Shown here piece by piece: positions 55,730-64,000 of a DNA stretch of 64,000 bases. The notes under the pieces are model-generated. The model was given only the letters and a program-made list of their open reading frames with translations, searched no databases and had not been told where the DNA came from. Position numbers and translations under genes: made by a program. Each line of letters begins with the position of its first letter. The first letter of the stretch is position 1. Origin of the DNA: CAIWHR01 sp963708855 (lineage in GTDB: Bacteria > Pseudomonadota > Gammaproteobacteria > Burkholderiales > Casimicrobiaceae); the NCBI GenBank assembly GCA_963708855.1, contig CAVPUM010000018.1:1-64000 (forward strand), written 5' to 3'.

Positions 55730-56485
55730 ATGAACACGCTACGAAAAATTCTGATCGTCGACGACGACCCAGTGGTCGGCAAGAGTTTCGACCGGGTGCT
55801 TTCCGGTCGGGGATACGTCGTGGTCACGGCAAGCGATGGCCCTGAGGCGCTGCGCAAGATCGCGGCCGAGAAGTATGACGCGGTCTTTACCGACATCAGG
55901 ATGCCCGGCATGGACGGCATCGCTGTTGCCGAGCAGATCAAGAGCCGGCAGCCCTGGCTTCCGGTCGTGATCGTGAGCGGTTACGCCACGGCCGAGAACG
56001 AAGCGCGTGCCAGGGCGGCCGGAGTGTCTGCCGTCTTGCACAAGCCCCTCTCGCCGGAGATGATCGAGAACGGCGCCCGTGAAGCGCTCCTGGAGAAGGA
56101 TGCTGTCGCGGCACCGGTGACGAACGATTCGCCGCTGGCCGAAGCGCCGTCGACGACCGTCGGGACGTTGCCCGCGGCCGGACGGGACCTGGGTGCCCTG
56201 AAGACACTCGGACTCGTCGTCGGGGCGCCGCTGCTGGGCCTCGCCTATGTGGTGGTGCTGCCGTTCGTCGGCCTGGCGGCGCTGATCGCGCTTCCGCTCT
56301 GGTACGGCGGCAAAGCGCTGTGGAAGCGTGCCGGCCCGATGAAGACCTGGATCAGGAACGTCGCACTGCTCTTCGCCGCGCCGTTCCTGGGGCTCGCCTA
56401 TGTGATCGCCCTGCCGTTCGTAGGCATGGGAATGCTCGCCTGGATGGGCGTGAAGGCGGCCCTGAAGCGCGCCCACGCCGGCTAA
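55730..56485 (+). CDS. Receiver domain fused to duplicated membrane segments
   Basis: 251 residues. A full receiver domain (residues 1-120; D11-D13, phospho-acceptor D55 in VFTDIRMPGMDG, VIVSGYAT, LHKPLSPE) is followed by a linker and two similar hydrophobic blocks. GAPLLGLAYVVVLPFVG (165-181) and AAPFLGLAYVIALPFVG (216-232) are near repeats, each within about 35 apolar residues. The protein should be a membrane-anchored receiver, an uncommon layout. No output domain is recognised. It shares the operon with the receiver gene before it. Confidence 0.82.
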   Translation: MNTLRKILIVDDDPVVGKSFDRVLSGRGYVVVTASDGPEALRKIAAEKYDAVFTDIRMPGMDGIAVAEQIKSRQPWLPVVIVSGYATAENEARARAAGVSAVLHKPLSPEMIENGAREALLEKDAVAAPVTNDSPLAEAPSTTVGTLPAAGRDLGALKTLGLVVGAPLLGLAYVVVLPFVGLAALIALPLWYGGKALWKRAGPMKTWIRNVALLFAAPFLGLAYVIALPFVGMGMLAWMGVKAALKRAHAG

Positions 56486-56650
56486 CCTGGCCACCCCGCG
56501 ACGTCGACGCGGATAGCCGACGTCGCCCGGCGCGGCGGTCTTCATTGCGGTACCGGGTGGACCGCGGCGCCGTGTGGGGGTTACGCTCGAGGGCCGGGAC
56601 GCGGGAAAATGACAGATGCGTAGCACAGTGCCAAGCGGGGAGCAGGTAAC

Positions 56651-57779
56651 GTGAAACAGGTGGCTGCAGGCCGGCAACTGATCGTTGCCGTTATCGCTGC
56701 GTTGCTGGGGCTGGAACCGGCAATGGGCGCGGTCGACGCTGGCACCGTAACGCCAGGCGTGTCGGATGCCGACAAGGTCTGCATCGCATGCCACAGCGCG
56801 GAAGGGTCGAGCAAGAAGCTGGCGAACGGCGACACGTTGTCGTTGGCAATCGACGGCGCGGCGTTTGCCCGTTCCGTTCACGGGCCGATAAGCTGCGCGG
56901 GCTGTCATGCGCAGGCCGCCGCGCCGGATCACCCCGGCAACGTGAAGAGCTTCGACAGCGCACGGCAATACGCGCTGGCGCAGTCCGAGGCCTGCCGTGC
57001 CTGCCATGGTCCCGTGTTCGAGCGATTCGACCGCAGCGTCCATGCGCTTCGGGTGCGCGAAGGCAAGACCGCAGCGCCGATCTGCGGGGATTGCCATCCG
57101 CCGCACGCGGTCGTGCCGGCGTCGGTGCAGGGCGGCCCGAAGGACTCCTGCCTGGCGTGCCACGCCGCCGCCGCGAAGCTGCACGACGAATGGCTGCCGA
57201 ATGCGGAGAATCATCTGCGCGCCGTGAGCTGCTCGGCCTGCCACGCGCCCGGCGCCTTGCCGCGCGTGGACCTGCAGCTCCAGAGGGGAACGCAGCCGAT
57301 GAGCGATGCGGACGGAGCGGTGCAGTTCGGGCGACGCGCCCGCGCCGCCGACGCCAATGCCGACGGCCTCGATGCGAACGAGCTCCGCACGCTGCTCGCC
57401 GATCTCGAGCGCGGCGGCGAGAAGGTCTCGTTGCGCGGTCGAATCGAGCTGCGCTCCGGGGTGGAAGCGCATGAGCTGCCGGACAAGGCGCTGGCGATCA
57501 GGGATTGCGCCAGATGCCATGACGCGAAGCGCGGCGCCGTTCCAGAACGTCACGGTCTCGGTTCTGGACGCGAGCGGCAGACCCGTGCGCTACGACGCCC
57601 ACAAGGAAATCCTGAACTCGGCGACCACCTGGGACGCGCTGCGCGGTTTCTACGCGATCGGCGGGACGCGCTTCAAGCTGCTGGACATCGTGCTGGCCGT
57701 CGGCCTGGTCGGCGGCCTCGCGGTGCCGGCCCTGCACTCGCCGTGCGGCGACGGTTTCGCCGCGCACCCGGCCAGATGA
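56651..57779 (+). CDS. Heptaheme c-type cytochrome (one-base insertion)
   Basis: About 375 residues after removing an extra G near 57531. The signal peptide is AGRQLIVAVIAALLGLEPA. Seven CXXCH sites occur: CIACH, CAGCH, CRACH, CGDCH, CLACH, CSACH and CARCH. Between the sixth and seventh lies an EF-hand-like ANADGLDANEL. A C-terminal hydrophobic helix (LLDIVLAVGLVGGLAVPALH) would anchor it to the membrane. The cytochrome b gene follows 12 bases later. It probably carries electrons from that subunit to a periplasmic acceptor such as the octaheme reductase. The last residues before the stop are uncertain. Confidence 0.8.
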
Positions 57780-57791
57780 TGGCGGACGCGA

Positions 57792-58460
57792 ATGACACGC
57801 ATCTATGTTCACCCCCTTCCGGTCCGGCTCTGGCACTGGATCAACGCGGTCGGTTTCGTCGTGCTGATCGTCACCGGGCTGCAGATCCGGTACGGCGTGC
57901 TGGCGGGAATGTCCTTCAAGACCATCGTCGACGTGCACAACGTGACCGGGTTCGTATTGATCGCCGACTATTTCCTCTGGTTGGGGTTCTACCTGCTGTC
58001 GGACAAGATCACCGTCTACCAGCCGGATTTCAACCCGACCCGGCATTTCCGCAACGTGATGCGGCAGCTCGGCTACTACGGCTACGGGATCTTCAAGGGG
58101 CATCCCAATCCGCACCACGTGAGCGCCTACCGCAAGTTCAATGCGCTGCAGGCCATGACCTATCAGGTCGTCATGATGGTGCTCGTGCCGCTGCAGTTCT
58201 ACACGGGGCTGGTGCTGTGGGACCTGCAGCGGTTCGCAGGTACCGTCGAGCTGCTGGGTGGCGCGCGCGTCGTCGACACCATCCACGTCGGGCTGTTCAT
58301 CGCGTTCATCGTCTTCATCCTGGTGCACGTCTACCTGACGACGCTGGGCCGGACGGCGAGCGAGCACGTGAAGGCCATGTTCACCGGCTACGAGGAGGTG
58401 GAAGACACGCCGGACGTCGCTTCGGGTCGAGCGGGCACACGGCCTGTCGAGCCGCGGTAA
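57792..58460 (+). CDS. Membrane cytochrome b (b561/NrfD-alternative type)
   Basis: 222 residues with four transmembrane helices (for example WINAVGFVVLIVTGLQI and VGLFIAFIVFILVHVY). Histidines in HWINAVGF, HNVTGFVL, and HVGLFIAFIVFILVHVY fit the diheme b-type cytochromes of hydrogenases and thiosulfate reductases. With the heptaheme protein just upstream it forms a likely quinol-oxidising pair. It is convergent with the sigma54 regulator gene, 83 bases away. Confidence 0.85.
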   Translation: MTRIYVHPLPVRLWHWINAVGFVVLIVTGLQIRYGVLAGMSFKTIVDVHNVTGFVLIADYFLWLGFYLLSDKITVYQPDFNPTRHFRNVMRQLGYYGYGIFKGHPNPHHVSAYRKFNALQAMTYQVVMMVLVPLQFYTGLVLWDLQRFAGTVELLGGARVVDTIHVGLFIAFIVFILVHVYLTTLGRTASEHVKAMFTGYEEVEDTPDVASGRAGTRPVEPR

Positions 58461-58543
58461 GCCGCGATCGATTGTCGGCGTCGCGGTCGAGGCGCAGTTC
58501 GGGGCGCCGGGTCCCCGCGTTGCCGCGGTCTGCCGTCGGCGCT

Positions 58544-59986
<1,443 letters not shown>

Positions 59987-60020
59987 TCGCTGGCGCTCGC
60001 GCCCTGGGACGCCCGGCGGC

Positions 60021-61755
60021 TCATCGTTGCCGCTGTGGCTGTCGCCGCGGCGACGCCGCGATCGGCAGATACACGCGGAACGTCGATCCCTTGCCGACCG
60101 TGCTCTCCACCTTGATGGTCCCGCCGTGCGCCTCCACGATCCCATGGCTGACCGAGAGGCCGAGCCCGGTGCCCTTGCCGACGCCCTTCGACGTGAAGAA
60201 CGGATCGAAGATGCGCTGCAGGTCCTGTTCCGGAATGCCGCAGCCGGTATCGATGATCGAGATCTCGACCATCTCGCCGGGCTCGGCGCCGGGATCCGTC
60301 GCTGCGGGCGCGGGGCAGCGCCGGCTGCGGATGGCGATGCTGCCGCCGCGCTCCGTCGCGTGCTGCGCGTTCACCAGCATGTTCATGACGACCTGCTTCA
60401 TCTGATCCTCGTCGACCCAGACGCACGGCAGATCGGGATCGAGGTCGATCTCGATGGCCGTGTCGTGCAGATGGGCCGCGCGGTCGATGAAGCGCACGAC
60501 ATCCTGGATCGTCGCGTTCAGGTCGGTGAACTTCATTTCCGGCGTCTTCCGGCGGGCGAAGTCGAGCAGCCGACGAATGATGCTGGCGCAGCGCTTGGTC
60601 TCGCGAATGACGAGGTCCATGTCTTCGGCTTCGGCGGAGCCGTCCGGCATCTTCTGGCGGACGAGGTGCGAGAACGTGAGCACGCCCGTCAGCGGATTGT
60701 TGATCTCGTGCGCAACGCCGGAGGCGAGCAGCCCGACCGCGGCGAGCTTTTCGCGCTGGGCGGCCTCGGCCTCGGCTGCGCGCAACTGCAGCGTGCGCTC
60801 CTTGACCTTCTGCTCCAGCGTGCTTGCCGATTCGCGCAGTTGCATCTGCGACTCCCGCAGTGCCGTCGTCATGGTGTTGAAGGAGCCCGCCACCTGGCCG
60901 AACTCGTCGCGGCTGCGCACCGGAATCGCCTGGTCCAGATTGCCGGAGGCAAGCCTCCGGGCTCCGGTTTCGAGGTCGCGCAGGGGCGCGTAGACGAGTC
61001 GATGGACGAGCACGCCGACGCAGGCCGCGGCCAGCAGCACGAATGCGAGCGAGATTTCCGCGATCCGCATGGCGCTGGAGCGGATCTTCCGGTCGATCGC
61101 CTCGAGCGAGTAGACGATGTCGACCACGCCGAGAACCGGCTGCTGCGAAACGTGCACGTGGCAGCCGGCGGCCTCGCAGGAGGGTTCGTTGTGTATGACC
61201 TGCATTATTCCCACCATGCGCCTGCCGTCCGCCTTTCGAGGAAGATGCGCGCCCGTTCGCGTGTCGCCGAACCGTTCGCGCGGCGGTTCGGTCTGGTGAC
61301 AGGAGATGCACCCCTCCGCCTTGCGGTCGACCACGAGGCCGACCTCGGGGCCATACGTGGAGTCGATCACCGTGCCATTCTTGCTGAAGATGCGGACGCG
61401 GTCGATATTCGGGTCGCGCGCCACGTCCGCAATGATCCTGTGCACGTAGTAGGGCTGGTTCTGGAGCATCATGAAATTCGTGCTGCGTATGATCGCGTCC
61501 GAGAGTTGCATGACGTGGGCAACCGCGGTGTCGAGCAGGTCCTCCCGCTGCTGCCTGATCATCAGCACGGTGTACAGGGCAAGCACCACCGCGAGGCCGA
61601 CGGCGAGGTACATGGCGATCTTGAACTTGAGGGTTCTTCGGCAACGTGCGCAGACGCGACGCGCTGCGCCGCCATCCGCGCGGCGAATGCCCGCCCTCGT
61701 CGCCCGCCGGGTTCGGCGCACCCGAAACGCCCTCGGCCTTTGAACCTGAACTCAT
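60021..61755 (-). CDS. Sensor histidine kinase with c-type heme motifs in the periplasmic domain
   Basis: About 578 residues. After the first helix (AMYLAVGLAVVLALYTVLMI) comes a periplasmic domain with EGCISCHQTE (CXXCH) and PSCEAAGCHVH (CX4CH), then a second helix and a HAMP domain. The DHp helix has VAHEINNPLTGVLTFS, and the ATPase has NMLVNAQHAT, DTGCGIP and GTGLGLSVSHGIVEAHGG. The heme motifs suggest sensing of redox state or a small ligand such as NO, oxygen or nitrite. A frame break lies near 61637; the start at 61755 is inferred from the other frame. Confidence 0.85.
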
Positions 61756-62116
61756 GCTCAGGCGCCCCCAGGGCCCACAGTGAATCGGATCGCCGTCATC
61801 GTGTTCCGGACGAGGCCAAGGTGCAGGCGCATGGAGTCCGCACTTCCGGTTCCGACGCGCGGCGTCGGGCGGCGTCGCGGCCAGGAGCCATGGGCACAGC
61901 GACGAGGAGCTATCCGCCAATGATTGCGGGACATTTTGCCGCGCCAACTCCCGCTGTTTCGTCACTGACGCCCGGCCGCGACCGCACCGCCGCCGTGGAA
62001 CAGGCTCAATGCTAGGCGCCCGCCCGCCGATCCCTGTTGATCCTGGTCAAGAGGACGGCCGCGTTGAAGACGCCGCGTGGTCGTGGTGGCCGCGGTCAGC
62101 GGCGGGGCCGGTCGGG
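61756..62116. other. 361-base intergenic region between kinase and ccmI
   Basis: No gene recognised. It holds a near-perfect FNR-like palindrome at 62037-62050, annotated separately. The ccmI stop lies at its right edge, so it is downstream of the ccm genes and upstream of the kinase on the same strand. No intrinsic terminator was seen. Confidence 0.55.
62037..62050. promoter_or_regulatory. Possible FNR-type site
   Basis: TTGATCCTGGTCAA differs from TTGATN4ATCAA at one position. It lies 282 bases before the kinase start on the minus strand and 67 bases after the ccmI coding end, so any target is uncertain. Confidence 0.4.
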
Positions 62117-63423
62117 TCAGGGCAGCGCGCGGTCGATGACGATCGAAAGGTTCGTCGCCCCGATCTTCACGGCGGGAGACAACCCTTCGAAGTCGCCGCT
62201 CTGTGGCGCTGCGCTGCCCGATTTCGACACGCGCGCGCCAATGACGATGGACGGGAAGTTCGACATCGCGAAGTTCGGCGCCATTGCCATCGAGTCGTCG
62301 AGGCTGAAAGGAATGGGCAGGTCCTTCACCTGCTTCCTGATGATCGCGAGCGGCATCTTCGGTCCTTCGGCCGCGCGAGCGAAGATGTACACGGTGTCCG
62401 TGGGCGCCACCTTCGCCGCCAGCGCCGGTGCGAGACTCACGGTGCCGGCGATGGCCGCACCGGACAATGCGGACGATTGCGGGCCGGAGCCGGAGCCGGG
62501 CTCGACGGTCCCTTTGCCGCGCCGCCGACGGGCGCAGCCGCGAGCGCCTGACTGCCGGGGGTCGCACCCGCCTTGAGCCCGCCCAGCTCGCGTGCCTCGG
62601 CGATGCTGGCATCGATGGATCCCGCGATCGGCGAATCCGGCGGGACCGTCTTCTTCATCCGCTCCCAGTAATCGACTGCCTGCCGGTAATCCTTGCGGTT
62701 GAACGCCGCGGTGCCCGCGAGCGCGAGCGCCTTCCAGTGCGTCGGATCGGCCTTGAGCGCGCGCTCGATCAGTTCGAGCGACTTGCCGCGCAAGCCGCCC
62801 TCGGCGGCGCCGACGGAGTCGGCGTAATCGGCAAGGAGATCGGCGTTGTCCGGCAGCGAGCGCCACGGCGCGATCGAACGCGCGGGCCGCGTCGGCATGT
62901 CGGTTCATCGCATAGTAGGTGCGGGCGAGCATCACCCAGCCGTCGACGTTGCCCGGCTCCTTCTCCAGCTTGGCCGCGAGATTCGCCGCCATGGCCTCGA
63001 CTTGCTGCGGGGTCACCTCGTGGTCGGCGCCGGCCTTGGCGCTGCGCGCGGCCATCGGCGTGAACGCGTCGTGGTTGCCCAGCGTGACGTACAGCAGGAG
63101 CGCCGCAATCGGGATCGCGCTGCCCAGGATCGCCGCGGTCCACGCCGCCGACTGCGTCGGCACGCTTGCGTGCCTCGCGGGATCGCCTGCGACTCCTCGA
63201 GCACCCGCTGCTCGAGCTCGCGCTTCGCCTGGTCGTACTGGTCGCGCGGCATCGTGCCGGTGGCAAGGTCGGCGTCCAGCTCGCGGAGCTGGTCGCGCAG
63301 GAGCGCGACGTTGGAGGCTTCGCGCGCCACGCCGCCGGGCCTGCCGCGCTTCAGCAGGGGCACGAGGACGCACGCGAGGGCTGCCGCGACCATCGCGGCG
63401 GCAATGAGCACGAATGTGATCAC
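62117..63423 (-). CDS. ccmI: Cytochrome c maturation protein CcmI, full length (frameshifted)
   Basis: About 430 residues from a GTG at 63423 (VITFVLIAAAMVAAALACVL). The protein has two helices, the cytoplasmic segment LLRDQLRELDADLATGTMPR, and TPR repeats (WVMLARTYYAMNRHADAARA, WKALALAGTAAFNRKDYRQA). Its C-terminal beta-rich domain (TDTVYIFARAAEGPKMPLAI) is absent from the copy at 51997-52929. It hands apocytochrome c to the CcmFH ligase. Frame breaks near 63180, 62885 and 62525 are probably read errors. The start overlaps the ccmH stop. Confidence 0.87.
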
Positions 63424-63904
63424 GAGAGATCTTTCCCTTTGTCGCCGGCCAGGAGCCGCGCGGCGCGCTCGTGCTCCTCGGCGGTGAGCGGAGGCGACTC
63501 GGCCTCGGCCGCGGCGCGCGCGCAGCACGCGGGCGAGTCCGAAGACGCCGAGCCAGCAGCAGCAGCGCCGGCCCTGCCCAGAGCAGCACCGTCGTGGCCT
63601 TGACGGGCGGCTGGTAGAGGACGAAGTCGCCATAGCGCGCCACCATGTAGTCGACGATCTCGTCGTCGCTCCTGCCGGCGGCGATCTGCTCGTGCACCTG
63701 CCGGCGCAGGTCCTGCGCGAGCTCGGCGTTGGAATCGGCGATCGTCTGGTTCTGGCAGACGAGGCAACGGAGCTTTTCGGACAGCTTGACCGCGCGCGAC
63801 GCGGCCACCGAGTCCTTCTCGGTCGGCACCGCGTCGGCAGCGAACACGATCAGCGGGGACAGCGCAACCGCCGCGATCAGCAACAGGAGGGCGAAGCGCT
63901 TCAT
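63420..63904 (-). CDS. ccmH: Cytochrome c maturation protein CcmH (one frame break)
   Basis: 161 residues, with a signal peptide (MKRFALLLLIAAVALSPLIV), the thioredox motif LRCLVCQNQTI (C47 and C50) that reduces apocytochrome CXXCH sites, and a C-terminal membrane helix (TTVLLWAGPALLLL). A frame break near 63535 separates the helix from the tail SPPLTAEEHERAARLLAGDK. The start overlaps the ccmG stop and the stop overlaps ccmI, as in most ccm operons. Confidence 0.92.
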
Positions 63905-64000
63905 GATTTCTGCAGCTCGCGGACCAATGGCAGGATCTTCTTCTCGAGCGCCTCGGCGGTGATCGGCCCGATCTGCTTGTAGCGGATCATGCCCGCCTTG
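63901..64000 (-). CDS. ccmG: Thiol:disulfide interchange protein CcmG/DsbE, 3' end only
   Basis: Only the last 32 codons lie in the window: KAGMIRYKQIGPITAEALEK and then a hydrophobic end, LPLVRELQKS. This matches the C-terminus of the CcmG thioredoxin family, which keeps apocytochrome cysteines reduced through CcmH. The start, the CXXC site and the rest lie beyond base 64000. The order ccmG-ccmH-ccmI confirms the call. Confidence 0.8.
   Translation of the reverse strand, partial: KAGMIRYKQIGPITAEALEKKILPLVRELQKS

Overview
The window comes from a high-GC (about two thirds G+C by eye) Gram-negative chromosome, almost certainly a betaproteobacterium. The evidence is the str/S10/spc/alpha order rplA-rplJL-rpoBC ... 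rpsLG-fusA-tuf-S10-spc-alpha, an asnS gene, a HutF-type histidine pathway and System I (Ccm) cytochrome c maturation. I cannot name a genus. No tRNA, rRNA, CRISPR array, transposase or phage gene was seen.

Layout. (1) 1-10925: rplA (3' part), rplJ, rplL, rpoB, rpoC, with an L10-leader-like region before rplJ and two large hairpins between rplL and rpoB, closed by a terminator after rpoC. (2) 10955-14736: three genes (Sel1-repeat protein, AI-2E-type permease, LTA-synthase-like sulfatase) that separate rpoC from rpsL. (3) 15108-33936: one long collinear block of translation genes from rpsL to rplQ, with a sigma70-like promoter before rpsL, another before rplN and a strong terminator after rplQ. 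(4) 34186-39560: asnS, then on the minus strand a nitronate-monooxygenase-like protein and an NMT1/taurine-type ABC transporter. (5) 39756-43715: hutD-hutF-hutI-hutG, all overlapping, the lower part of histidine degradation by way of formylglutamate. (6) 43807-50586: class III aminotransferase, SDR and a polyamine-type ABC transporter, then a small DUF2007-like protein. (7) 50600-54745, minus strand: ccmI-like and hemG, then an octaheme nitrite reductase. (8) 55257-61755: two receiver proteins, one membrane-anchored; a heptaheme cytochrome c plus cytochrome b; a sigma54 activator; and a heme-motif sensor kinase. (9) 62117-64000, minus strand: ccmI, ccmH and the end of ccmG.

Regions 7-9 form a coherent unit. 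A quinol-facing cytochrome b and a heptaheme cytochrome c could feed electrons to a periplasmic octaheme nitrite reductase of the TvNiR type (CXXCK catalytic heme, Tyr-X-Cys beside it). A perfect FNR-type box lies upstream of the reductase. A kinase with c-type heme motifs in its sensor domain, a sigma54-dependent regulator and a sigma54-like promoter lie beside it, and heme synthesis and attachment genes flank it. I regard this as the most interesting locus in the window.

Sequence quality: many genes that must be intact (rpoB, secY, rplN, rplE and others) carry isolated one-base insertions or deletions that restore a normal full-length protein when corrected. These look like assembly or read errors, not pseudogenes. 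CDS coordinates below span the whole gene, with the indels noted.
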